Of a stretch of DNA of 18,140 bases, positions 7,100 to 13,557 are shown one piece after another. Source of the DNA: DATEMK01 sp035275625 (GTDB taxonomy: Bacteria; Bacteroidota; Bacteroidia; AKYH767-A; OLB10). The notes beneath the pieces are model-generated. The model was not told where the DNA came from and made no database searches. It saw only the letters and a program-made list of their open reading frames with translations. The stretch's first letter is position 1; every line of letters begins with the position of its first letter. The DNA is taken from NCBI GenBank assembly GCA_035275625.1, contig DATEMK010000013.1, forward strand, positions 1 to 18,140. Reading direction: 5' to 3'. Made by a program: the position numbers and the translations under genes.

Positions 7100-8581
7100 T
7101 TGAGTTCCATAAAAAAACTTGCGGGACAAACAGCCATTTACGGGTTGAGCAGTATTGTAGGCCGCCTGCTCAATTACCTGCTGGTTCCTTTTTACACCCG
7201 TATTTTTTCGCCAGCCGAATACGGAGTTGTTTCAGAACTTTTGGCTTATGTCAGCTTCATCATGATCATTTTTACGTATGGAATGGAAACTTCTTTTTTT
7301 CATTTCTCAGAAAAAGACCATGACCGGAATAAAGTGTATGCATCCGGGGTGCTGTCACTTTTAGGAAGCTCCTTTTTCCTTTCGGGATTAATGATTGTTT
7401 TTTCTTCTTCGATTGCCAACTGGATTCAATACCCTAAACATCCCGAATACATTACCTGGTTCGCTTTAACGCTCGCCTTAGATGCATTGTCTGCATTACC
7501 ATTTGCCCGTTTGCGCCAGCAAAATAAGGCAAGGCGGTTTGCAGCAATAAAAATAATAAACATCCTGGTCAACATTGGGTTCAACATTTTCTTTCTCGTA
7601 CTCTGTCCGAAATGGAGTCATGAACATGGTTTTTTTAAAGAGCTGTCAGATTTGTTTTACTCTCCTAAAACAGGAGTCGGTTATGTTTTTATTTCTTACC
7701 TGCTCTCCAGCCTTGTCACTTTATTATTACTGGTTCCGCAATTTAAAGGTATACGTTTTGAGTTCGATCCCAAACTCTGGAAGCAGATGATTATTTATGG
7801 TTTCCCTTTATTGATCGGAGGTTTTGCAGGAATGATCAATGAAACTTTCGACCGTGCAGTTTATAAATATCTTGCTCCTGACAGGGCAATGGCATTGAAG
7901 CAGCTTGGAATTTACAGCGCGTGCTATAAGCTATCCATTGTGATGACTTTGTTTATTCAAACTTTCCGGTATGCGGCAGAGCCTTTCTTTTTCAGCCATC
8001 ATAAAAAAGAAAATAATAAACAAGTGTATGCAGAGGTGATGAAATACTTTATCATCACGTGTTCTTTTATTTTTCTCCTGGTGATGTTATTCATGGATGT
8101 TTTTAAAATATTTATCGGTGAAGATTTTCGGTCAGGCTTAGCTGTCGTCCCTGTATTATTGATGGCGAATATGTGCCTAGGAATTTATTATAATCTTTCC
8201 ATGTGGTATAAACTTACCGGGCAAACCCGTTTCGGAGCTTATTTTTCCATCTTCGGTGCAGTGCTCACCATTATTCTTCTCTGGTGGCTCATACCGCTAA
8301 TGGGTTATATGGGTGCTGCCTGGGCAACATTGATTGTGTATGCAGCCATGATGATCTTTTCTTACGTCACCGGGCAGAAATATTACCGCATTGACTATGA
8401 TGTGCCGCGAAATCTTATGTACATCGGGTTAGCGCTGCTTACATATTTTGCAAGCTATGGAATTGAAAGATTGTTAAAACCCGGGCAGGTAATGGAATTT
8501 GCAATCAATGCTATTTTGCTGCTGCTTTTCGCAGGCTTTGTTTTTGTTATTGAAAAGCCAAAGATTCCCGGCTCCGGGTAG
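7100..8581 (+). CDS. Polysaccharide flippase, Wzx/RfbX-like (MATE/MVF superfamily)
   Basis: This 493-residue integral membrane protein has about 12-14 hydrophobic helices. It starts with the typical flippase opening KKLAGQTAIYGLSSIVGRLL and PFYTRIFSPAEYGVVS (residues 5-41). It would translocate undecaprenyl-linked oligosaccharides across the inner membrane for capsule or O-antigen export. The start is TTG at 7100: an in-frame stop sits six bases upstream, and no ATG occurs before the middle of the second helix. The last residues, KPKIPGSG and the TAG stop, are encoded by the left end of a repeat element (8574-8729), so the natural C-terminus may have been replaced. It stands apart from the glycosyltransferase cluster at 12172-18140, with housekeeping genes between. 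A lipid-linked substrate is an inference from family membership. Confidence 0.88.
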   Translation: MSSIKKLAGQTAIYGLSSIVGRLLNYLLVPFYTRIFSPAEYGVVSELLAYVSFIMIIFTYGMETSFFHFSEKDHDRNKVYASGVLSLLGSSFFLSGLMIVFSSSIANWIQYPKHPEYITWFALTLALDALSALPFARLRQQNKARRFAAIKIINILVNIGFNIFFLVLCPKWSHEHGFFKELSDLFYSPKTGVGYVFISYLLSSLVTLLLLVPQFKGIRFEFDPKLWKQMIIYGFPLLIGGFAGMINETFDRAVYKYLAPDRAMALKQLGIYSACYKLSIVMTLFIQTFRYAAEPFFFSHHKKENNKQVYAEVMKYFIITCSFIFLLVMLFMDVFKIFIGEDFRSGLAVVPVLLMANMCLGIYYNLSMWYKLTGQTRFGAYFSIFGAVLTIILLWWLIPLMGYMGAAWATLIVYAAMMIFSYVTGQKYYRIDYDVPRNLMYIGLALLTYFASYGIERLLKPGQVMEFAINAILLLLFAGFVFVIEKPKIPGSG

Positions 8582-8729
8582 TGGACCAATTTAAATTTCA
8601 AGTAGTGTCTCATTTTGAAAATGTGTAATGAAACTTTGTGGCTTAGTGCCTTTGTGGCTATACTTTAAAAATTATTTTGCCACAAAGTCACTAAGAAGCA
8701 CAAAAGATATAAACTGACCCACTACCCGG
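8574..8729. mobile_element. MITE-like element with inverted ends, overlapping flippase stop
   Basis: The left end CCGGGTAGTGG (8574-8584) and the right end CCACTACCCGG (8719-8729) are perfect 11-base inverted repeats. Similarity continues inward for about 13 bases, with five mismatches. A second copy of the end motif, GTAGTGTCTCATTTTGAAA, follows at 8602-8620 in direct orientation. Inside are longer arms, 8634-8658 and 8679-8706, of which TTAGTGCCTTTGTGGC pairs with GCCACAAAGTCACTAA at 15 of 16 positions. The element is about 156 bp with no coding capacity. A target duplication is not clear; CT or GCT flanks both ends. Confidence 0.55.
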
Positions 8730-8774
8730 CTCTGTCAATTAGATTTTTTAAGTTTACATTTTAAAATTCTACTC

Positions 8775-9221
8775 ATGAAAAATATGCTGACAGTAAAAAT
8801 AATTAACCATTCAGGCCATACAGTGCCGGCTTATGAAACCGCAGCTTCCGCAGGTATGGATTTGCGGGCTAATCTTACTTCACCGGTTGAATTAAAACCA
8901 TTGCAGCGGTCGCTTATCCCTACAGGACTTTTTATTGAATTGCCTGTTGGCCACGAAGCACAAATCCGTCCGCGAAGCGGGCTTGCATTTAAAAATGGAG
9001 TTACCGTACTGAATTCACCCGGAACAATTGATGCCGATTACAGGGGAGAAATAAAAGTGATACTTGTAAATCTTTCAAATGAGTCTTTCACAATTAACAA
9101 TGGCGATCGCATTGCACAAATGATTATTTCAAAACATGAACGGGTGGAATGGGAAATTTCAGAGGAGCTATTGAATTCAGAGAGAGGCGCGGGTGGATTT
9201 GGCAGTACCGGTAAAAAGTAA
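8775..9221 (+). CDS. dut: Deoxyuridine 5'-triphosphate nucleotidohydrolase (dUTPase)
   Basis: This 148-residue trimeric dUTPase converts dUTP to dUMP and pyrophosphate, keeping uracil out of DNA and feeding dTMP synthesis. All five family motifs are present and in order: AGMDLRA (26-32), PRSGLA (66-71), GTIDADYRGEIKV (83-95), RIAQMI (112-117) and the C-terminal P-loop-like RGAGGFGSTG (137-146). Length is normal. A second ATG three codons downstream (8784) could also be the start. Its promoter should lie in the 45 bases after the MITE-like element. The gene converges on truB, with only two bases between the stop codons and no terminator, so transcripts from the two sides must overlap. Confidence 0.96.
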   Translation: MKNMLTVKIINHSGHTVPAYETAASAGMDLRANLTSPVELKPLQRSLIPTGLFIELPVGHEAQIRPRSGLAFKNGVTVLNSPGTIDADYRGEIKVILVNLSNESFTINNGDRIAQMIISKHERVEWEISEELLNSERGAGGFGSTGKK

Positions 9222-9223
9222 AT

Positions 9224-9958
9224 CTAAACTTTTGCCATTTGAAATTTTTCGACAAACTCTTCCACTGTCATCGCATTTTCCAATTTGAATTCACCAATCC
9301 TTGTTCTGCATAACGCTGCAAGATACGCTCCTGAATGCAATGCTTCGCCAAAATCATTTGCAACAGAGCGGATATAAGTTCCTTTGCTGCATACAATTCG
9401 AAAATGAATCAACGGTAATTCAATTTTTGTAATTTCAAATTCATGAATAAAAATTTCTTTGGGTTCTAACTTAATGTCAACTCCCTTGCGTGCTTTTTTA
9501 TACGCTCGCTGTCCGTCAATTTTTACTGCTGAATGTGCTGGCGGGGTTTGAAAAATTTTTCCTTTGAATTTTTTTACCGTTTCAAAAATCAGCGTATCAT
9601 CAATATGAGAAGTTTCAAATTGCCGGTTCACATTTGTTTCAAGATCATAAGAAGGAGTGCTGGCCCCGAGAAAAAAAGTTCCGGTGTATTCTTTTTCCTT
9701 TGCCTGGTAGCTGTCAATTTCTTTGGTGAGTTTACCCGTGCAGATAATCAAAAGCCCTGTGGCAAGGGGATCGAGCGTGCCTGCATGACCGACTTTGACG
9801 TTTGATCCCTCCCTGGGAGGGAGAGGTTTAAGGTTTAAAGTTGATAAATCCGCTGGCGGAATTTTTTTTAAAACATACCTGATTTTATTAACCACATCAA
9901 ATGAAGTCCATTTGTATGGTTTGTTGATGAGAATAATTTCTCCTTTTTGAAAATCCAT
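9224..9958 (-). CDS. truB: tRNA pseudouridine(55) synthase with in-frame repeat insert
   Basis: This 244-residue TruB makes pseudouridine at position 55 in the T-loop of tRNAs. The opening INKPYKWTSFDVVNKIR (11-27) and the catalytic loop GHAGTLDPLATG (57-68) with the nucleophile D63 are intact. So are TPPAHSAVKIDGQRAYKKAR (138-157) and SKGTYIRS (191-198). Between IRYVLKK and VKVGHAG, about 19 extra residues (34-52, PPADLSTLNLKPLPPREGS) appear that TruB proteins normally lack; they are encoded by a palindromic repeat. It is the last gene of the ftsX, DUF3098, uppP, truB operon, starting 49 bases after uppP. The C-terminal extension of E. coli TruB is absent, as is usual in this phylum. Confidence 0.95.
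   Translation of the reverse strand: MDFQKGEIILINKPYKWTSFDVVNKIRYVLKKIPPADLSTLNLKPLPPREGSNVKVGHAGTLDPLATGLLIICTGKLTKEIDSYQAKEKEYTGTFFLGASTPSYDLETNVNRQFETSHIDDTLIFETVKKFKGKIFQTPPAHSAVKIDGQRAYKKARKGVDIKLEPKEIFIHEFEITKIELPLIHFRIVCSKGTYIRSVANDFGEALHSGAYLAALCRTRIGEFKLENAMTVEEFVEKFQMAKV
9803..9860. repeat. Palindromic repeat element inserted in frame in truB
   Basis: This segment holds a perfect 17-base palindrome, TCCCTCCC T GGGAGGGA (9806-9822), then the tandem GGTTTAAGGTTTAAAG, then a second palindrome, TCCGCTGGCGGA (9849-9860). It corresponds exactly to the residues of TruB that have no counterpart in the family. The C+G-rich palindromes stand out from the surrounding A+T-rich coding sequence. 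Confidence 0.6.
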
Positions 9959-9968
9959 TTTCGCTGAA

Positions 9969-10001
9969 AATATTTCATCCGCCTCAGGCGGATCGAATAT
10001 T
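9969..10001. repeat. Intergenic palindrome with ATCCGCC-TCA-GGCGGAT core
   Basis: ATCCGCC (9977-9983) and GGCGGAT (9987-9993) are perfect complements around TCA. The arms extend through a two-base mismatch to AATATT on both sides (9969-9974 and 9996-10001). It lies between the stop of uppP and the start of truB. It has no T run immediately after it on the minus strand, so it is not a standard terminator; a processing or mRNA-stability role is possible. Confidence 0.7.
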
Positions 10002-10007
10002 TAATTT

Positions 10008-10805
10008 TTACTCAACAATTTTAAGATCCACCCCAACTGCAAGTAAAATTATAATTAAAATGCCCAAAGCAATCCTGTAATATCCGAAAGCCTGCAACCC
10101 ATGTTTGGTGAGAAAACCAATAAAACTTTTGATAGCAAGGAAGGCGACAATAAAAGCAACAACATTTCCAACAATGAGCATGTTTACCTGGTGAGGCTCC
10201 ACAGCGATCCCGGTTTTATAGAATTTATAAAGTTTGTAACAGGTAGCTGCAAACATAGTGGGTACTGCAAGAAAGAAAGAAAATTCTGCTGCTGCTTTCC
10301 TGTTCAGACCCTGCAACATTCCTCCGACAATTGTAGCTGCGGAGCGTGAAACTCCCGGAATCATTGCAATACATTGATACAATCCGATTTTAAAAGCCGT
10401 TTTGTAAGAAATTTTATCGCTGTCCTCTTTTGAATTTTCTTTTATAAAAACATCAATAAAGAGGAGAAAAACTCCTCCCAAGAGTAGCATGTATGCCACC
10501 ACATACACATTGCCTAAAAGCGAATCAATAAAGTCATCTAATAATTTTCCGATCACCACAGCGGGGATAAATGCAACAAATAATTTCTTATAAAAATCAA
10601 TACTGGTAAAAAATCTTTTCCAATACAACATTACTACCGAAAGAATGGCTCCGAACTGGATGGCAACAGTAAATGTTTTTGTAAAATCATCCTCTGCAAT
10701 CCCCATTAGTGAAGAAGCAATGATCATGTGGCCGGTTGAGGAGACAGGAAGAAACTCTGTAATTCCTTCAACAATGGCGAGAATGATGGCTTCTAATAAA
10801 GTCAT
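10008..10805 (-). CDS. uppP: Undecaprenyl-diphosphatase
   Basis: This 265-residue inner-membrane enzyme of the BacA/UppP family removes one phosphate from undecaprenyl diphosphate, recycling the carrier used for peptidoglycan and surface polysaccharides. The signature VEGITEFLPVSSTGH (12-26) includes E13, E17 and H26, and PGVSRSAATI (150-159) includes R154. All four correspond to residues needed in the E. coli enzyme. Several hydrophobic helices span the remainder. Length is normal. The start ATG at 10805 lies about 75 bases after the DUF3098 gene, and that gap contains an inverted repeat. It is in the same operon as ftsX and truB and may serve the polysaccharide genes farther upstream. Confidence 0.96.
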   Translation of the reverse strand: MTLLEAIILAIVEGITEFLPVSSTGHMIIASSLMGIAEDDFTKTFTVAIQFGAILSVVMLYWKRFFTSIDFYKKLFVAFIPAVVIGKLLDDFIDSLLGNVYVVAYMLLLGGVFLLFIDVFIKENSKEDSDKISYKTAFKIGLYQCIAMIPGVSRSAATIVGGMLQGLNRKAAAEFSFFLAVPTMFAATCYKLYKFYKTGIAVEPHQVNMLIVGNVVAFIVAFLAIKSFIGFLTKHGLQAFGYYRIALGILIIILLAVGVDLKIVE

Positions 10806-10816
10806 ATAAGTTATTT

Positions 10817-10875
10817 GTTATTCGTTAATCGTTTTTATTTTTCTTACAAATAACAAATAACGATTAACTAATAAC
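10817..10875. repeat. Intergenic inverted repeat, GTTATTCGTTAATCGTT arms
   Basis: GTTATTCGTTAATCGTT (10817-10833) and AACGATTAACTAATAAC (10859-10875) pair at 16 of 17 positions, with further TTATTTGTTA / AAATAACAAAT units in the flank and loop. It fills the gap between the DUF3098 gene and uppP. Confidence 0.7.
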
Positions 10876-10881
10876 CTGGCT

Positions 10882-11154
10882 TCAATCTTTTGCTTTTTTT
10901 ACTATTGCGTAAATATTCAGGATAAAACCTGCCATCACCACAATCGGGGCCAATGTGATTCTGCGAAAGCTGAATACTTCCGGGTTAAAAATTTTAGGAT
11001 CACCGGACTTTCCTCCCGCCATGAGCATAAATCCTAAAACAATTAAGCCAATCCCGGTCAGCATTAATGTATAATTAATTCTGCCGAAGGCAAAATCTGT
11101 CTGAACGGACGAATCTTTTTTCACAGGTTTTGGTTTTTCTTTTGGCGCTGCCAT
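10882..11154 (-). CDS. DUF3098 family small membrane protein
   Basis: This 90-residue protein matches the Bacteroidota-specific DUF3098 family, usually encoded next to ftsX. A charged, lysine-rich N-terminus (1-20) is followed by FAFGRINY (21-28) and a first membrane helix (about 29-46). The conserved loop holds GGKSGDPKIFNPEVFSFRRI (47-66), and a second helix follows (about 67-85) before a short basic tail. The function is unknown; the genomic link to FtsX suggests a role in cell division or envelope assembly. It starts 25 bases after ftsX ends and almost certainly shares its transcript. Confidence 0.9.
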   Translation of the reverse strand: MAAPKEKPKPVKKDSSVQTDFAFGRINYTLMLTGIGLIVLGFMLMAGGKSGDPKIFNPEVFSFRRITLAPIVVMAGFILNIYAIVKKAKD

Positions 11155-11179
11155 GATTTTATTTTTTTATTTTTTTACA

Positions 11180-12055
11180 TCAGAACAATTCATCAGTTCG
11201 TTTTGCCAGGTATTTATTTACAGCTAATAAAGTGCTTACACCGGAAATCAGGATACCTGCGATAATTACGGATAACATAAGAGTAGCAACAAGCTTAATA
11301 TCCTCGATTCCGAATAATTCCGGAATTTGTTTTTGTGCAAAATATAACAAACCTATTAAAAAAAGATTGGCAAGAACAGCACCGTAAAAGCCGCTCAAAA
11401 TACCTTTTTTCATAAACGGCTTGCGTATAAAGCCTCGTGTAGCTCCTACAAGCTGCATACTTTTTATCAGCATCCTTCTTGCATAAAGTGACAGCCGGAT
11501 GGTATGATTGATGAGCACCCCCATTATAAAAAACAAAAGCGCACCGAATCCTAAAATAATCAAACTGATCCTGCGGATATTTTTATTGATAGCTTCCATC
11601 AATGTAGGCTCATAGCGTATTTCCTGGATGGATCTATGATTATTATAAGTATTCACAAAGTTTTCTATCGTAGCGTTATCAGCAAATGCAGCTTTGAAAG
11701 TGACATCAATGGTGTTTGATAAGGGATTTTTTCCAAGGAAAGAGACAAAGTCTTCTCCTAATTCTTCGGAAAGTTTTTTTGCAGCTTCATCTTCTGTTAC
11801 TAATGTTGCCGACTTAATAAAACCGTTGGATGATATGGAAGTGACGAGCGTTTTAATTTCTTCATCACCGGCATTGGGTTTCAACAAAACCGTCACCTGG
11901 AAATTTTCTTTGAAGTAATCCGAAAGCCTTTTTGCGTTCAGCACCAAAACACCAAGAATTCCAATAAGAAACAGCACCAGTGAAATGCTCACAATAGAGG
12001 AAAGATAGGACGAGCGAATCGCCTTTTTTGCAAGCTTATTTCCTTCTTCTGACAC
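11180..12055 (-). CDS. ftsX: Cell-division protein FtsX
   Basis: This 291-residue permease-like protein normally pairs with the ATPase FtsE to control peptidoglycan hydrolases at the division site. The topology is classical: a first helix (about 21-41), an extracytoplasmic domain (about 45-160) containing FQVTVLLKPNAGDEEI and IQEIRYEPTLMEAINKN, then three helices (about 163-187, 220-243, 256-280). The conserved cytoplasmic loop MQLVGATRGFIRKPFMKKG lies at about 203-221. The start is GTG at 12055 (product begins MSEEGNKLAKK); no in-frame ATG is available nearby. FtsE is not encoded in the window, as is common in this phylum, where the two genes are often separated. It is the first gene of the operon leading through DUF3098 and uppP to truB, with a -7 box 19 bases upstream. 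Confidence 0.94.
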   Translation of the reverse strand: MSEEGNKLAKKAIRSSYLSSIVSISLVLFLIGILGVLVLNAKRLSDYFKENFQVTVLLKPNAGDEEIKTLVTSISSNGFIKSATLVTEDEAAKKLSEELGEDFVSFLGKNPLSNTIDVTFKAAFADNATIENFVNTYNNHRSIQEIRYEPTLMEAINKNIRRISLIILGFGALLFFIMGVLINHTIRLSLYARRMLIKSMQLVGATRGFIRKPFMKKGILSGFYGAVLANLFLIGLLYFAQKQIPELFGIEDIKLVATLMLSVIIAGILISGVSTLLAVNKYLAKRTDELF

Positions 12056-12133
12056 GTGATTTTTTTATTGCGCGCAAAGATAGGAAAAGGTTTAAGTTCA
12101 GGGGCTACAAACTCGCGGTTAGCGTGTCAGAAG
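12046..12133. repeat. 11-base inverted repeat flanking the ftsX promoter
   Basis: CTTCTGACACG (12046-12056), which overlaps the GTG start of ftsX, is repeated as its perfect complement CGTGTCAGAAG at 12123-12133. The promoter box at 12075-12082 lies between the two arms. It may be a regulatory or insertion trace, or chance. Confidence 0.4.
12075..12082 (-). promoter_or_regulatory. Bacteroidota -7 box TATCTTTG for the ftsX operon
   Basis: The minus strand reads TATCTTTG followed by CGCGC, an exact match to TAnnTTTG. Transcription would start about 15 bases before the GTG codon of ftsX. A TTTG at 12108-12111 is a possible -33 element but is 25 bases away, longer than usual. Confidence 0.55.
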
Positions 12134-12171
12134 TGCCATAACATGGACATAGGAACCTTGAATTTTTTTTC

Positions 12172-12927
12172 TTACCCCAGCTTAAGATACTGGGAAATTT
12201 TAGAAAGAGGTTTCTTAAATACGGTGAACATCCCGGGTTTGATTCCATTCATTCTCCAGGCTAATTTATCTTCTAAATTAGCTTTCAGCTTTACAAAAAC
12301 ACTCACGTTGCTCACCCCACCCATTCTCATTTTAACAATAGTTTCGGGCAGGTACGCGATTTTAATATGATTTTTGTGGATGAAACGCAGCATCAGTTCA
12401 TAGTCAGCTGAAAGCTTCAGCTTAATATTGAAGAAGCCGAATTTTTCATAACAATCCCGTTTGACAAAAAATGTCGGATGAGGCGGCATCCAGCCTTTAA
12501 GAAACGCTCCTTCATGATATTCTCCTGATTTCCATGTGCGCATGACTTTATTAAGGTCTCCGCGATTTACAAAAACAAGATCAGCGTATAAGCCCTGTAA
12601 TTCCGGATCGGACTGAAATTTTGCTGCAACTTTTGAAATTACTTTTTCATCCGAGTATAAATCATCTGAATGAAGCAGGCCAATTACATCACCGGTTGCA
12701 TGTTTAATTCCTTTGTTCAAAGCATCATACAAGCCGGAATCTTTTTCAGAAATAATTTTTGAAATTTTATCCTTGTATTTGTCAACGATCCGGATGGTTC
12801 CGTCTTTCGATTTGCCATCAATAATGATGTATTCAATATCAGGATAATCCTGCGAAAGAACAGACTGAATGGTATTTTCAACAGTTTGCTGGCTGTTGTA
12901 GGTAATGGTTATTATCGAAATTTTCAT
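12172..12927 (-). CDS. Family 2 glycosyltransferase (WcaA/colanic-acid type)
   Basis: This 251-residue GT2 enzyme would transfer a sugar from a nucleotide donor to a lipid-linked oligosaccharide at the cytoplasmic face of the membrane. The fold signatures are ITITYNSQQTVENTIQSVL (6-24), IIDGKSKDGT (35-44) for nucleotide binding and the metal-binding HSDD (86-89). DALNKGIKHATGDVIGLL (68-85) and the acceptor/base region PHPTFF with SADYELMLRF follow. No membrane helix is present. It is the last gene of the polysaccharide cluster, separated from the acetyltransferase gene by 69 bases that hold a palindrome. Sugar specificity cannot be read from the sequence. Confidence 0.92.
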   Translation of the reverse strand: MKISIITITYNSQQTVENTIQSVLSQDYPDIEYIIIDGKSKDGTIRIVDKYKDKISKIISEKDSGLYDALNKGIKHATGDVIGLLHSDDLYSDEKVISKVAAKFQSDPELQGLYADLVFVNRGDLNKVMRTWKSGEYHEGAFLKGWMPPHPTFFVKRDCYEKFGFFNIKLKLSADYELMLRFIHKNHIKIAYLPETIVKMRMGGVSNVSVFVKLKANLEDKLAWRMNGIKPGMFTVFKKPLSKISQYLKLG

Positions 12928-12935
12928 TTGTCTGC

Positions 12936-12958
12936 GAATCCGCCTTAGGCGGACGAAT
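12936..12958. repeat. Intergenic palindrome with TCCGCC-TTA-GGCGGA core
   Basis: TCCGCC (12939-12944) and GGCGGA (12948-12953) pair perfectly around TTA, with partial pairing outside (GAA on one side, CGAATT on the other). ACGAATAACGAATAG follows next to it. The core is shared with the palindrome at 9977-9993, and both lie just upstream of a minus-strand start codon. Confidence 0.65.
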
Positions 12959-12996
12959 TTACGAATAACGAATAGCTATGGCCGAATTAAAATTTC

Positions 12997-13557
12997 TCAT
13001 TCTGAAATTACACGATCTCTTACTTTGACAGCAGGGTTGCCTTTATACACGGAATAAGGTTGTAAAGTTTCAGCGGCAACTGATTTTACGCTCAATACCG
13101 AATGAGATTTGCAGGTTACGCCCGGGCAAACAATGGCATGCGCGCCAATCCAAACTCCCTCTTCTAAGGTGATACCTCCAACCATAAGATCAAAGGTAGT
13201 TTTTTTAAAGTTATGATTTCCGGCAAGCAGCATTGCTCCCTGTGATAAGCAACAGTTATTGCCTATTTTTATTTGTCCATGGTTCTCTATCCATACGGCT
13301 TCGCCCAACCAGACATTATCTCCGATTTCTAAAAACCACGGGAATTTAATAACTACCCGCGTTTTAATAACAGCCCCCTTCCCGATTTTAGCCCCGAATA
13401 AACGAAGTAAAAAAATTTTCGGATTTGTTAAAGTAAATAACGGGTTAATAAAAAAAAGTGCACTTGTAATGTGCCACAGCACCCATTTGATTTTATTTCC
13501 CGGTTTATACCACGAATTGTCAAATTTCGATAAATCTGTTTTCAGTTTTTCAGGCAT
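12997..13557 (-). CDS. WcaF-like putative colanic-acid/exopolysaccharide acetyltransferase
   Basis: This is a left-handed beta-helix O-acetyltransferase of the WcaF type, about 186 residues from the ATG at 13557. The family N-terminus KLKTDLSKFDNSWYKPGN is followed by a hydrophobic stretch (WVLWHITSALFFINPLF), then hexapeptide repeats (GAKIGKGAVIKTRVVI and later IGDNVWLGEAVWI, IGNNCCLSQGAMLL). The loop LAGNHNF carries the likely catalytic histidine (about residue 115 from this start). A final coil IVCPGVTCKSHSVLSVKSVA completes it. It would acetylate a sugar of the surface polysaccharide using acetyl-CoA. An ATG at 13587 would add ten residues, but family members begin near MxEKLKTDLS, so 13557 is preferred. 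That start overlaps the upstream glycosyltransferase gene by eight bases. Confidence 0.92.
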   Translation of the reverse strand: MPEKLKTDLSKFDNSWYKPGNKIKWVLWHITSALFFINPLFTLTNPKIFLLRLFGAKIGKGAVIKTRVVIKFPWFLEIGDNVWLGEAVWIENHGQIKIGNNCCLSQGAMLLAGNHNFKKTTFDLMVGGITLEEGVWIGAHAIVCPGVTCKSHSVLSVKSVAAETLQPYSVYKGNPAVKVRDRVISE

